Made by a program: the position numbers and the translations under genes. Below the pieces are notes generated by a model, which was not told the DNA's origin, made no database searches, and worked only from the letters and a program-made list of their open reading frames with translations. 32,333 bases of DNA from Alphaproteobacteria bacterium MarineAlpha9_Bin6. Lineage in GTDB: Bacteria > Pseudomonadota > Alphaproteobacteria > UBA7887. The stretch covers positions 1 through 32,333 of the forward strand of contig PTKE01000020.1 of NCBI GenBank assembly GCA_002937585.1, written 5' to 3'. Position 1 is the stretch's first letter; the number at the start of each line of letters is the position of its first letter. This document shows positions 20,978 through 31,254 of this stretch, in pieces.

Positions 20978-21637
20978 GTGACTGGGGCCTGCAATGCGGG
21001 AGGGGCTGCAGCGGTAGCAGCAGCGCGGAGGCTGTTTGCACAAAAATGCGAGTTCATCCAGAGTGCTGCGCGTCTGGATCAGATTCCTGTGGCGGACGAA
21101 GATGAAGTCGCGTTCGCTGGACGGTCAAATGTGGGGAAATCGAGTCTGGTGAATTCCTTAGTCGGACGAAAGGCGCTCGCTCGATCATCTACCACACCTG
21201 GTCGTACTCGGCAGATCAATTTTTTTGATCTTGGCGGACGCCTAATGCTTGTTGATCTCCCTGGGTACGGCTACGCTCGCGCCTCAAGATCGGATATCTC
21301 GGCTTGGACGAATTTGGTTTGTGATTATTTGCGGTCGCGCGCAAATCTAAGACGGGTCTGTCTGTTAATTGACTCTCGCCATGGCCCAAAAGACACTGAT
21401 TTTGAAGTAATGTCTTTGCTCGACGAAGCTGCAGTATCTTATTTGATTGTGCTCACTAAGATTGACAAACTTGACGGCTCTGCCCTTGGTGAGCAAATAG
21501 AGAAGGTCTTGGCAAGAATCTCCAAACGGCCAGCGGCCCACCCCTTCGTGCTTGCGACTAGTGTGCGCAACAGCGCTGGAATAGGTGATTTGCGGCTGTC
21601 TTTGGCGGAGTTGGTTCAATCAATTCCGCGTATATAA
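20978..21637 (+). CDS. engB: Ribosome biogenesis GTPase EngB/YihA
   Basis: EVAFAGRSNVGKSSLVNSLVGRKALARSSTTPGRTRQINFF, LVDLPGYGYA, VLTKIDKL. GTG at 20978 lies in frame 1 nt after the yidC stop. Confidence 0.94.
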   Translation: MTGACNAGGAAAVAAARRLFAQKCEFIQSAARLDQIPVADEDEVAFAGRSNVGKSSLVNSLVGRKALARSSTTPGRTRQINFFDLGGRLMLVDLPGYGYARASRSDISAWTNLVCDYLRSRANLRRVCLLIDSRHGPKDTDFEVMSLLDEAAVSYLIVLTKIDKLDGSALGEQIEKVLARISKRPAAHPFVLATSVRNSAGIGDLRLSLAELVQSIPRI

Positions 21638-21660
21638 AATATCCTGTAATCTGAACGAAT

Positions 21661-22605
21661 ATGACCAAATCCACCGATCTTGCCACCCCTGAGCAACTTC
21701 GAGTCGCCGCAACGTTGTCCGAGGCCTTGCCTTATATGCGTCGCTTCAAGGGCAAGACTTTCGTGATTAAGTTTGGTGGTCATGCGATGGATGACGATAC
21801 GCTAGCTGACTTGTTTGCTCGTGATGTGGTGCTGTTAAAACAAGTAGGCATAAACCCGGTGGTTGTGCATGGTGGCGGACCACAGATTGATCGCATGTTG
21901 GAACGCCTTAAGATTCAGAGCTCATTTATTGACGGCCTAAGAGTGACAGACGCGGCTACTGTGGAAATCGTCGAAATGGTACTTGCTGGCTCGATAAACA
22001 AGCAGGTGGTCTCAGCAATCAATCGCGCTGGCGGTTGCGCCGTGGGACTATCGGGAAAGGATGCTGACTTGATTCAGGCGCGACCGTTGCGGCGCGCCAA
22101 TCGTGACCCTGGTTCCCAGATTGAGAGAGTACCGGACCTTGGCTTTGTAGGTGATCCGGAGACAGTTAATCCGGCCGTACTCGAAAAGTTTGCACAGGCC
22201 GAGATCATTCCCGTCATTGCTCCGATAGGCATTGGTGATCGAGGCGAGACCTATAATATCAACGCGGATACGGCCGCTGGCGCGATTGCTGCAGCGTTAT
22301 GTGCGGCTAAGCTAATAATGATGACCGATGTGGAAGGATTGCTTGACCAGTCTGGGACGCTGATACCCCGGCTCAATCCTGATGAGGCGAGGGCGATGCT
22401 AAGGGATGGCACCATTGACGGGGGTATGATCCCGAAAGTAGAAACCTGTCTTGCTACGGTCAAGGGTGAAACGGAGGCAGCGCATATCCTAGATGGCCGA
22501 GTTCCGCACGTGCTTTTGTTAGAAATCTTTACTCCACATGGTGTTGGCACCATGATCGTTGACGACGAAGGCACACTTGGGGATGACAAGGCAAAAAAGA
22601 CATAA
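21661..22605 (+). CDS. argB: Acetylglutamate kinase
   Basis: FVIKFGGHAMDDDTLADLFARDVVLLKQVGINPVVVHGGGPQIDRML; KLIMMTDVEGLLD; GGMIPKVETCLATV. Confidence 0.96.
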   Translation: MTKSTDLATPEQLRVAATLSEALPYMRRFKGKTFVIKFGGHAMDDDTLADLFARDVVLLKQVGINPVVVHGGGPQIDRMLERLKIQSSFIDGLRVTDAATVEIVEMVLAGSINKQVVSAINRAGGCAVGLSGKDADLIQARPLRRANRDPGSQIERVPDLGFVGDPETVNPAVLEKFAQAEIIPVIAPIGIGDRGETYNINADTAAGAIAAALCAAKLIMMTDVEGLLDQSGTLIPRLNPDEARAMLRDGTIDGGMIPKVETCLATVKGETEAAHILDGRVPHVLLLEIFTPHGVGTMIVDDEGTLGDDKAKKT

Positions 22606-22687
22606 GGCCCATAAGCTAAGCTATTGTTGTGGTTCCGTGTCGCGCTGTTAACGTGGACACTTTCCTGGAAGTGGTTATCGCTAAATT

Positions 22688-23434
22688 TTGATGGCAACTA
22701 ATCACCTTGTCATTGCCGTGAGGCTAGGACAGTGTGACGAGATGAATGATTCCGCGCCGCGATCGCAGTTATTGGTTCGAAGCCGCCTAGGCAGTCCGGA
22801 AGCTTGGCTCTTCGATCTAGATAACACACTTTATCCCGCAGCTTCTAACCTTTTCGATCAAATCGACCAGCGCATGGGTGTGTACATCTCAAACTTGCTG
22901 GGAATAAGCCAAGAACGTGCGCGCGAACTACAAAAACGCTATTATCGAGACCATGGAACAACTTTGAATGGGTTGATGTCCCATCATGCTGCCGATCCTG
23001 ACGCCTACCTTGAATATATTCACGATATCGATCTTACCGTTATTAGCTCGGCACCGTCCCTAGCTGCTGCCTTATCTCGGCTTCCAGGGCGCAAAATTGT
23101 TTTTACCAACGGCTCGGTAGGACATGCAGAGCGAGTCATGGCGAGACTCGGCGTTACTAATTATTTTGAAGGAATTCATGATATTAAGGCTAGTGAGTAT
23201 AAGCCAAAGCCGGCTTATGCAGCTTATCGTTCAGTGATTTCGCGGTTTGGGTTGACAGCTGGTTCCGTTGTTATGATCGACGACATACCCACTAACCTTG
23301 AGCCAGCCGCGAAGCTTGGCGTCACTACGGTTTGGGTGCGGAATGATCGCTGGGCGAGCTACGTTGCAGGTGATCATATTGATCATGTGACTGATGACCT
23401 TGCAGAGTGGTTAGCCCGCATTGCTATCGAGTGA
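22688..23434 (+). CDS. HAD-family hydrolase, pyrimidine 5'-nucleotidase-like
   Basis: AWLFDLDNTLYPAASNLFDQIDQRMGVYI; KIVFTNGSVGHAERVMARLGV; VVMIDDIPTNLEPAAKLG. Confidence 0.9.
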   Translation: MMATNHLVIAVRLGQCDEMNDSAPRSQLLVRSRLGSPEAWLFDLDNTLYPAASNLFDQIDQRMGVYISNLLGISQERARELQKRYYRDHGTTLNGLMSHHAADPDAYLEYIHDIDLTVISSAPSLAAALSRLPGRKIVFTNGSVGHAERVMARLGVTNYFEGIHDIKASEYKPKPAYAAYRSVISRFGLTAGSVVMIDDIPTNLEPAAKLGVTTVWVRNDRWASYVAGDHIDHVTDDLAEWLARIAIE

Positions 23435-23557
23435 GTTACAAATGCGGCTGATGATGTAGGCAAATCCACTGGACTGAAATCGCGATTAAATTAGCTGGCA
23501 TCAAACAACTTCTTGGGATCGCTGCCGAACGTACTTATCAAAGCCGGAAGAAAAACC

Positions 23558-24400
23558 ATGACAAATGACAACCTGGAGCAGTCCATCGAAGACGCTTGGG
23601 AGAGACGGGACTCCATCACCCCTGTTACCGAGGGGTCAGTTCGTGATTCCATAGGAACGGCGCTAAACGGACTTGACTCGGGCCGCTATAGAGTTGCTGA
23701 ACCGCGTGGGTCCGGGTGGTTTGTCCATCAATGGCTAAAAAAAGCTGTACTGCTGTCCTTTCGTCTCACTGATATGCGCCCTATAGAAGGGGCGCCAGGT
23801 GGCGCGTTCTGGTATGACAAGGTGCCATCTAAATATGCTGATTGGGATTCTATGCGCTTTGCTGAGGCCGGGTTTAGAGCTGTTCCTGGCAGTTTAGTCC
23901 GTTATTCAGCCTATATTGCGCCGGGCGTGGTATTGATGCCATGCTTCGTTAATCTAGGGGCATATGTTGGCGAAGGCACGATGATCGACACGTGGGCAAC
24001 GGTTGGATCGTGTGCACAGATTGGCAAGAACTGCCACATATCTGGGGGCGCTGGCATCGGTGGTGTGCTCGAGCCATTGCAGGCAGAGCCTGTGATTATC
24101 GAGGACAACTGCTTTGTAGGTGCCCGAAGTGAGGTGGCCGAAGGCGTTATAGTTGAAACGGGGGCTGTGCTGTCGATGGGTGTGTACATTGGAGCTTCCA
24201 CTCGAATAGTGGACCGTGACAGCGGCCAAATATATGTTGGCCGAGTTCCTGCGTACTCCGTGGTAGTCCCGGGTTCTATGCCAGGTAGGCCGCTTGAGGA
24301 TGGAAGTCCTGGTCCATCGCTATATTGTGCGGTAATCGTGAAGCGTGTTGATGCGGGAACGCGCTCTAAGACCTCCATTAATGACTTGTTGCGTGACTGA
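23558..24400 (+). CDS. dapD: 2,3,4,5-tetrahydropyridine-2,6-dicarboxylate N-succinyltransferase
   Basis: [96 protein letters not shown] at 23558 preferred. Confidence 0.96.
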   Translation: MTNDNLEQSIEDAWERRDSITPVTEGSVRDSIGTALNGLDSGRYRVAEPRGSGWFVHQWLKKAVLLSFRLTDMRPIEGAPGGAFWYDKVPSKYADWDSMRFAEAGFRAVPGSLVRYSAYIAPGVVLMPCFVNLGAYVGEGTMIDTWATVGSCAQIGKNCHISGGAGIGGVLEPLQAEPVIIEDNCFVGARSEVAEGVIVETGAVLSMGVYIGASTRIVDRDSGQIYVGRVPAYSVVVPGSMPGRPLEDGSPGPSLYCAVIVKRVDAGTRSKTSINDLLRD

Positions 24401-24455
24401 CGTCTGACGGAGTTAAAGTTTTTGCTAGGTTGCCATGTACACGAGTTCGCACGTT

Positions 24456-24498
24456 CTTGCTGCGGATCGGGGATCTAATCCAGCAAGCTATCGTTTTT
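24456..24498 (+). terminator. Possible terminator downstream of dapD
   Basis: CTTGCT-gc-GGAT / ATCC-AGCAAG stem with a 2-nt bulge (24456-24487), then GCTATC G TTTTT; the T run starts about 6 nt after the stem. Confidence 0.35.
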
Positions 24499-24723
24499 AG
24501 GGGGGGGATACCAAGCGCGAACAATTCAAGGCGCCGTACACGTAACCGGTAGATTTAGGTAGCAAAGTCGGGTCCACCATACTGCGGTGAAAATTACTCC
24601 AGCTATTGGCTTAACGCGTTGGAAAATTCCAATCCTAGCCGAACCGACTTCATAGCTGAACGACGTTGTTGTCGGTCACTTTTGATAAAATGTTCCTTTT
24701 TGTCATGAAACGTCTTGGGTGCA

Positions 24724-25731
24724 TTACATAAAGGCCATTTCAGTCCGGAATGGACGCGCAAGCAAAGCAGCAATAGTAGTGTCGATATCTGCCCTATCGT
24801 GCAGCACTGAGTTGACCGCGTAGGATATTGGCATTTCTATGCCGTATCGGGAGGAGAGATTTGCAATCGAGACTGCGGTTGCGACTCCTTCAACCGTGTT
24901 CGCTGATTCCGTCATTGCCCTTTCAAGGGTTTTCCCAGCACCAATAGTACGACCCAGAGAATAATTACGCGACTGCTCGCTTGTGCAGGTCAGCACTAGA
25001 TCCCCAATTCCAGATAAACCCATCAGCGTTTCGGGTTTGCCCCCTAGAGCCAAACTTAAACGCCCAATTTCTGCTACACCTCGAGTTATCACAGCAGATC
25101 TGGCGTTGTCACCGAGCATTCGCCCGTGGGCAATGCCGCAAGCGATGGCTAGCACGTTCTTGACCGCACCACCCACCTGAGTGCCGATTACGTCGTCCGA
25201 TAGATAGGGTCTAAAATTCTGATCGCCGAGAGCGTGAATAATTTTTTCTCCGGCGGTTTGATCATCGGCAGCTACGGTGACCGCGGTAGGACGTCCCCGC
25301 GCGACTTCACTGGCAAAGGTTGGTCCAGACAAGACCGCCACGGTCGCCTGAGGAGCGCACGCTGCAGCGACTTCGCTCATCAAGGCACCTGTTTTAATTT
25401 CAATTCCCTTAGCGCAAATCACCAAGGTTGTCCTTGGCTTGATATGTTGACTAAGTGCGTCGAGTGCTGGGCGCATTGACTGCGCTGGCACTGCGATCAA
25501 AAGTAGGGCCGCCGTCGCTACCTCTTCAAGATCCCCTTTGCCTACTATTGTCGGAGCAAGCGCCACATCTTGAAGTGCAAACGGGTGGCGGTGTTCGCTG
25601 TTCACCATCGCTGAAATTTCTGGCACGGGATCCCAGAGAGCTACATGGTGTCCGTTTCGGGCGGCAACTGTGGCTAATGCCGTTCCCCAGGCTCCAGCTC
25701 CGATTACGCCTATCTGCATCGTTTCAGCCAA
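24724..25731 (-). CDS. gpsA: NAD(P)H-dependent glycerol-3-phosphate dehydrogenase
   Basis: MQIGVIGAGAWGTALATVAARNGH; AVKNVLAIACGIAHG; MGLSGIGDLVLTCTSEQSRNYSLG. Confidence 0.95.
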   Translation of the reverse strand: MAETMQIGVIGAGAWGTALATVAARNGHHVALWDPVPEISAMVNSEHRHPFALQDVALAPTIVGKGDLEEVATAALLLIAVPAQSMRPALDALSQHIKPRTTLVICAKGIEIKTGALMSEVAAACAPQATVAVLSGPTFASEVARGRPTAVTVAADDQTAGEKIIHALGDQNFRPYLSDDVIGTQVGGAVKNVLAIACGIAHGRMLGDNARSAVITRGVAEIGRLSLALGGKPETLMGLSGIGDLVLTCTSEQSRNYSLGRTIGAGKTLERAMTESANTVEGVATAVSIANLSSRYGIEMPISYAVNSVLHDRADIDTTIAALLARPFRTEMAFM

Positions 25732-25735
25732 CAGC

Positions 25736-26779
25736 CTAGGCTTTCACGCCTGCACCGATTGCCGGCGCGGCGTTCGGATCGAGCGGCCAGCGCGCGCGCG
25801 GCGCGGCGGTGAGGTCATCCACCATGTTAAGGCGAAGGCGTTCTATCCCTGCCCAAGCTACCATTGCCGCATTGTCCGTGCACAGTGATAGTGGCGGCGC
25901 GGCGAAGGAAAAGCCGATTTCGTTCGCCGTTGCCTTGAGACGTTCACGCAAGATCCCGTTAGCTGCGACACCGCCGGCGACGACCAAGACGCCTTTGCCA
26001 TAAGCTTCGACGAAGGCTTGAGCGGCATGGCGCAATCGGTCCGTAAGGATATCGGCCACAGCCTCCTGGAAGCTTGCACAAAGATCGGGGACGTCTTTTT
26101 CTAGTACTTTTCCTTTGGCAATTATCCGGCTAACCGCTGTCTTAAGGCCGGAAAATGAAAAATCGCACCCGGCTCGACCCTGCAGTGGACGTGGGAGAGC
26201 ATAACGGTTCGCCCTCCCTTGGGACGCGGCCCTTTCGATTGCTGGGCCACCTGGATAATCAAGTCCAACCATTCTTGCTACCTTGTCAAAGGCCTCACCA
26301 GGGGCGTCATCGATTGTCGTGCCGAGTCGACGGTAATGCCCAACTCCGTCCACAATGAGAAATTGACAATGACCGCCAGAGATCAGCAGTAAAAGATAAG
26401 GAAAATCAATCTGGGATGTTATGCGCGGGGTAAGGGCATGAGCCTCTAAATGGTTGACTGCTATTAGCGGTAAATCGTGGACTAGGGCAATTGATTTCGC
26501 CATGGTTAGTCCAACTATGAGCCCTCCAATGAGTCCGGGCCCAGCGGTCGCGGCAATTCCGTCTAGATTGCTGAAGTTAAGCTCGGCCTCATTCAGCGCC
26601 CGTTTTATCAAGCTGTCGAGATATTCGATATGACTGCGTGCAGCAATTTCCGGAACCACACCGCCAAACGGTCGGTGCTCCTCAAGCTGGGAATGGACCA
26701 AATTGCTCTGAATACCGTGTTCACTGACAATCGCAGCGGCGGTCTCGTCACAACTGGTTTCTATGCCCAAGAGGATCAT
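25736..26779 (-). CDS. tsaD: tRNA N6-adenosine threonylcarbamoyltransferase TsaD
   Basis: [63 protein letters not shown]. Confidence 0.96.
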   Translation of the reverse strand: MILLGIETSCDETAAAIVSEHGIQSNLVHSQLEEHRPFGGVVPEIAARSHIEYLDSLIKRALNEAELNFSNLDGIAATAGPGLIGGLIVGLTMAKSIALVHDLPLIAVNHLEAHALTPRITSQIDFPYLLLLISGGHCQFLIVDGVGHYRRLGTTIDDAPGEAFDKVARMVGLDYPGGPAIERAASQGRANRYALPRPLQGRAGCDFSFSGLKTAVSRIIAKGKVLEKDVPDLCASFQEAVADILTDRLRHAAQAFVEAYGKGVLVVAGGVAANGILRERLKATANEIGFSFAAPPLSLCTDNAAMVAWAGIERLRLNMVDDLTAAPRARWPLDPNAAPAIGAGVKA

Positions 26780-26906
26780 GTTGTAGCCGAATCATCGCCG
26801 TCTTTAGGAGTCATCTAGTATAAGAAGTATTCTTGACCATAGTGTAGCGAACGTGAAGCCGTTCGTCTTTTATGGATTAATAATTACTATGCGCTAATGC
26901 CGGAGG

Positions 26907-27857
26907 TTGCCCGTGACTGTTTTTAAACTGCCACTCCGGATTGGCACCCGCCGAAGTCCTCTTGCGCGTGTCCAAGCCAAAATGGTTCGTGATCAATTGT
27001 GTGCGGCTCATGGCCCGCTTGCTGCGGAAGGTGCTCTCGAGGTTGTGTTCATCCAAACTACGGGTGACGTAGTTCAAGATCGGCCGCTTGCGGATATAGG
27101 CGGGAAGGGCTTGTTTACCAAAGAAATCGATACCGCACTGATAAACGGACATATTGACTTTGCGGTCCACTCTATGAAGGACGTCCCGACCGTTCTGCCG
27201 GGAGGCCTTACAATCTCATGTGTGTTGCCGCGTGAAGACCCGCGGGATGCTTTTATCAGCTCTAGCGGTGTAAATTTAGCGGGACTTCCTTCGGGCTCTT
27301 TAATTGGAACGGCATCATTACGCCGCCGAGCACAGATACTGGCGCGGCGACCAGATTTAGTGGTTGAGCCGTTGAGAGGCAATGTCAATACAAGACTTAA
27401 GAAACTTGATGCGGGTGTAGTCGATGCGACTCTACTCGCTTTGGCCGGTCTTAAACGACTTGGTCAGGATCATGTGGTGACGGAAATTCTGTCACCCGAG
27501 ACAATGTTACCGGCAGTTGCCCAGGGGGCTATCGGAGTGGAATGTCGGCGCGACGATGAGCAAATTCTTAGTTTGCTGATGCCCCTCAATCATAGCCCCA
27601 CAGAGATTGCGGTGTGTGCTGAGCGAGCCTTGCTTGCTCGACTCGATGGTTCCTGCGAGACTCCTATAGCAGCGCTCGGCACCCTCGATGGGGTGGGAGG
27701 TATTACCTTATCAGGACTAATTGCAGCCCCAGACGGTTCCAAATTGATAGATGGTAAAATCCAGGGCGCATGCGCAGAGGCAGGTAAATTGGGCGAAGAG
27801 CTGGGAGCACGGTTGTTGGCTAAGGCCGGTTCCGCTTCTTTGGCGATCAAACGATGA
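26907..27857 (+). CDS. hemC: Porphobilinogen deaminase (hydroxymethylbilane synthase)
   Basis: LRIGTRRSPLARVQAKMV; KGLFTKEIDTALINGHIDFAVHSMKDVPTVLP; IGTASLRRRAQIL; RALLARLDGSCETPIAA. Start TTG 26907 or GTG 26913. Confidence 0.95.
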   Translation: MPVTVFKLPLRIGTRRSPLARVQAKMVRDQLCAAHGPLAAEGALEVVFIQTTGDVVQDRPLADIGGKGLFTKEIDTALINGHIDFAVHSMKDVPTVLPGGLTISCVLPREDPRDAFISSSGVNLAGLPSGSLIGTASLRRRAQILARRPDLVVEPLRGNVNTRLKKLDAGVVDATLLALAGLKRLGQDHVVTEILSPETMLPAVAQGAIGVECRRDDEQILSLLMPLNHSPTEIAVCAERALLARLDGSCETPIAALGTLDGVGGITLSGLIAAPDGSKLIDGKIQGACAEAGKLGEELGARLLAKAGSASLAIKR

Positions 27858-27977
27858 ATCACACAACTGGGGTGGTGCCGGGCGTGTGCTTAATCCGTAT
27901 ACGGTGCTGTTCAGGCATATCCTTTGCCAAGAGGCGGACAGGCGTGGGGATATGCCCACGGACAGTGGTTTGAGGCA

Positions 27978-28688
27978 GTGAAGCTTTTGCTCACCCGACC
28001 GCGCGAACAAGCTGAGGCGTTAGCAATTAAACTCCGCGCTCGAGACATCGATGTGTGGATTGAACCCATGCTGAGTATTATTCCGCATACGAATGTTAAG
28101 CTCGAGACCCATGATTACCAGGCTCTTTTGGTAACTAGCTCGAACGGGGCTGATTCACTTGCCGAAGCCACAACGCGTCGGGACTTAAAGTTGTATGTCG
28201 TCGGCGATGTGACTGCTGCGACACTGTCACATCACGGCTTTGCCGACGTCTGGTCAGCGGATGGCAATGTTGATGATCTCGCGGCAATGGTTGAGAAAGA
28301 TGTCGACCCATCTGAAGGCTCTCTCTTGCATGTAGGGGGTGTTTATTTGGCTGGTGATTTAGTCAGCCGATTGCGTTCGAGCGGGTATAAAACACGTCAT
28401 GTTGCGCTCTACCACACCGTTGCAGCTTCCACCTTAACACAGGAAGCGCGGTGCGCTATGGCTAACAAGGAAATTGACGGTGTCTTGTTTTTTTCACCCG
28501 GGACGGCCAGAATTTTCGTGGCATTGGTGTCAGGGGCTCTATGTGAAAAAGCACTCGTTGACATGACTGCCTTTTGCTTAAGTGAAGCTGTTGCTAAGGC
28601 CGCAAACCGGGCTTCCTGGGGGCATCTTGTAGTTAGCGATCGGCCGGCTGCTGCTAGCTTAATAGCGGCCGTCATGGCTGCACAGTAG
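27978..28688 (+). CDS. hemD: Uroporphyrinogen-III synthase
   Basis: VKLLLTRPREQAEALAIKLRARDIDVWIEPML; ALLVTSSNGADSLAE; position after hemC. GTG at 27978 preferred over the ORF-track start 27924. Confidence 0.85.
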   Translation: MKLLLTRPREQAEALAIKLRARDIDVWIEPMLSIIPHTNVKLETHDYQALLVTSSNGADSLAEATTRRDLKLYVVGDVTAATLSHHGFADVWSADGNVDDLAAMVEKDVDPSEGSLLHVGGVYLAGDLVSRLRSSGYKTRHVALYHTVAASTLTQEARCAMANKEIDGVLFFSPGTARIFVALVSGALCEKALVDMTAFCLSEAVAKAANRASWGHLVVSDRPAAASLIAAVMAAQ

Positions 28689-28698
28689 GCGCGAAGGG

Positions 28699-29841
28699 AT
28701 GCCCGAGAAGTCGGACCGGAGTTCGCGGCGTAGTTCCAAGCCCAAGGTCAAAAAGGGTGTGAAGCGCGTTGCTAAGATAAAAGAGGAAACCCGCAAGTCT
28801 GCCTCGGACGCAAACGAGCAACCGTCATTGACAAATGATGGACCACCGGTTCTCCGAACATCTCGCATTGGTCGGTTAATTCGTAATCCTGGATGGGCAA
28901 GTGTCTTCGTAGGTGCTGCGGTCGCGGTCAGTGTGGCTATTCCAATGGTCATATTTATCGAATTTAATCGGCCGGATCCAGCTAGGGACTCCGTTCTGCA
29001 AGCGCGTCTCAAGGTTATCGAAAATAGCCTCGCGCGGGTGGGTATAACCGAGACCAAAATTAAGGGTGTGGACGGCAGGCTCTCAGATCTTGATCGTGAC
29101 TTCATCGCGTTTCGGAATACACTCGCGGATTTAGAAGCGCAGGTAGAGGACGCGACGAACAACAATGAGAGTGAACTTGCTGTTGCAAACTGGGAATCTC
29201 GTTTTGCCGCGTTGACAAGCGAAATACATGCCCTACGTAGTAGTGTCGGTGCAGGTTTGGGCGAAGGCACTTATGTGGGCCCGCAGTTTGATAGCGGGTT
29301 GTTGCTCGCTGTGGGACAATTGAGGTCGGCGATTGCTCGTGGCGAACCTTACGCGGATGAGTGGGATTTAACGAGGGCGCTTGCTAAGTCTACACCGCCA
29401 GTGCTGAATGCTCTTGAGCGCCTTATGGCACATCGTAATCAAGGGGTCCCAACTCAGGCCGAGTTAGAGCGAAGGTTCCCTGCGCTCGCTCGTTCGTTAA
29501 TCCGTGCTGAGGCCACCAGCGTTAGCTCTGGTTGGTGGGATCGTGCCTTGATAAAATTGAGTGAGGTAGTGAGTGTTCGTCCGATCGGTCCTGGGGTCAT
29601 AGGCGACGATGTCGGAGCTTTAACGGCCCGTGCTGAGGCGAGACTTGTCTCCGGAAACCTGGCCGAAGCAATTACTATGATTGCTAAGCTGGATGCGCGA
29701 ATTGGTCTCGCTGGTGGTTGGCTAGATGCCGCGCGCGTGCACCTCGAGGCAGAGTCGTTATTGGACGAATTGACACGACAGGCCATTGCTCTGACAGGCA
29801 AGAGCAGGCAAGTATCAATCCCAGAACGGGCGAGTCCTTAG
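28699..29841 (+). CDS. COG4223/mitofilin-like membrane-anchored protein
   Basis: Basic N-terminus, one TM helix (GWASVFVGAAVAVSVAIPMVIFIEF), coiled-coil middle, conserved-type C-terminal helical domain; located between hemD and hemY. Confidence 0.75.
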   Translation: MPEKSDRSSRRSSKPKVKKGVKRVAKIKEETRKSASDANEQPSLTNDGPPVLRTSRIGRLIRNPGWASVFVGAAVAVSVAIPMVIFIEFNRPDPARDSVLQARLKVIENSLARVGITETKIKGVDGRLSDLDRDFIAFRNTLADLEAQVEDATNNNESELAVANWESRFAALTSEIHALRSSVGAGLGEGTYVGPQFDSGLLLAVGQLRSAIARGEPYADEWDLTRALAKSTPPVLNALERLMAHRNQGVPTQAELERRFPALARSLIRAEATSVSSGWWDRALIKLSEVVSVRPIGPGVIGDDVGALTARAEARLVSGNLAEAITMIAKLDARIGLAGGWLDAARVHLEAESLLDELTRQAIALTGKSRQVSIPERASP

Positions 29842-29847
29842 CACAGT

Positions 29848-31254
29848 ATGGGCCGGATTCTTATTTATGTTGTTCTGATTACTGCGGCGGGTTCGGTGGC
29901 AGTGTGGGTTGCCGAGCAACCCGGTGAGGTTCGTCTTACTTGGCAGGGTTATTTGTTGGAAAGCTCTGTATCGATGCTGTTTGTATTGGTGATTGTGTGT
30001 GCCGTGCTGTTGGCGATTGCGTATGAGGTTCTAAATTTTATTTTTTATAGTCCGAGATTAATCCACACCATCCGACGAAACAGGTCCCGTGAAAGGGGTT
30101 ATCGTTCGTTGACCCGGGGGATGGTTGCTGTGGCAGCCGGCGATGTCAAAGCTGCAAAACGCGCTGTCCGTGCTACGGAAGCCTTGCATGTCGAGCCACC
30201 TCTACGTCTTTTATTGACTGCGCAGGCCGCTCAGCTGGAGGGTGACGAAATTGCCGCAAGGGAAAGTTTCCAGGCCATGCTAGCCGACCCGGAGAGTGAG
30301 TTTCTGGGTCTGCGCGGTCTTTTGGTCCAATCGCTTCGAAAAGGTGACAAAGTGACGGCTTTGGCATTGGCACGCCGAGCCTTTGAGATCAACCCACGCG
30401 CCGAGTGGGTGCTCACAAATCTAATTGACCTCGAGACTATTGCTGGCAATTGGCCGGACGCTGAGCAGTCTGTTATTGCGGCGCAAAGGGCGAAGCGCAT
30501 TAAACCTGAAAATGCTCGTCGTCGTCGAGCATTGCTTCTTTATCAACGCGCGCAAGCGGCATTTGATCAGACTGATGAGAAAACTGCGCGTGATTTGGCA
30601 ATGCGCGCGATCAATCTAAGGGCCGATTTTATGCCAGCAGTGGTGTTCGCCGCGAAACTGCTTGCTAAGGTTGGCCATCTCAAACGTGCGCGCAAATTGA
30701 TAATGCACGCTTGGCAAACCGCCCCACATCCTGATCTTGCTGATACGCTTGTCCAAATATCGGAGCCACTAACTCCACTTGCTCGAATTAAGGTTTTGGA
30801 ACCGCTTATGTCATTGCGGCCAGGCGACCTAGAAGGGCATCTCGTACTAGCGTCCGCGTTGCTCGATGCTTCCCTGTGGGGTGCGGCGCGGGAACATCTG
30901 GGTCAGGCATCGCGAGGTATGTCGGATCAGCGCTTATACCGGCTGATGGCAAGACTTGAGGAAGGCGAAAATAACGACGAAGGCGCCGCGCGACAATGGC
31001 TGCTCAAGGCGTCGAGGGCACCCAGTGAGCCAATTTGGAAATGTAGAGTGTGTGGAGAGATTGCCAATAATTGGGGCATTCAATGTTCATCCTGCGAAGC
31101 AGTGGACAGCTTGGAGTGGGGGACAGCCAATAGTGGAGATAGTGTCGACAGAAGACAGGAGTTAGCTTTTGTTAAGTGGACCAAAAGCACTCTCGAAAAC
31201 GTTATTCCTAACCGACCCACACCTAGGATGAATCTAAGTCAGAAAAGTGAATAG
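29848..31254 (+). CDS. hemY: HemY-like heme biosynthesis-associated TPR membrane protein
   Basis: Two N-terminal TM segments, TPR-like repeats, C-terminal WKCRVCGEIANNWGIQCSSCEAVDSLEW zinc-ribbon-like motif; heme gene neighbourhood. Confidence 0.87.
   Translation: MGRILIYVVLITAAGSVAVWVAEQPGEVRLTWQGYLLESSVSMLFVLVIVCAVLLAIAYEVLNFIFYSPRLIHTIRRNRSRERGYRSLTRGMVAVAAGDVKAAKRAVRATEALHVEPPLRLLLTAQAAQLEGDEIAARESFQAMLADPESEFLGLRGLLVQSLRKGDKVTALALARRAFEINPRAEWVLTNLIDLETIAGNWPDAEQSVIAAQRAKRIKPENARRRRALLLYQRAQAAFDQTDEKTARDLAMRAINLRADFMPAVVFAAKLLAKVGHLKRARKLIMHAWQTAPHPDLADTLVQISEPLTPLARIKVLEPLMSLRPGDLEGHLVLASALLDASLWGAAREHLGQASRGMSDQRLYRLMARLEEGENNDEGAARQWLLKASRAPSEPIWKCRVCGEIANNWGIQCSSCEAVDSLEWGTANSGDSVDRRQELAFVKWTKSTLENVIPNRPTPRMNLSQKSE

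Noticed and set aside
25785-25815. GC-rich low-complexity run CGCGCGCGCGGCGCGGCGG
   Set aside because: Coding for the TsaD C-terminus ([12 protein letters not shown]); no repeat unit or array.
31021-31140. CxxC...CxxC zinc-ribbon-like C-terminus of HemY as a novel fusion
   Set aside because: As I recall, alphaproteobacterial HemY proteins commonly end with such a W-C-x2-C...W...C-x2-C motif, so it is probably standard.
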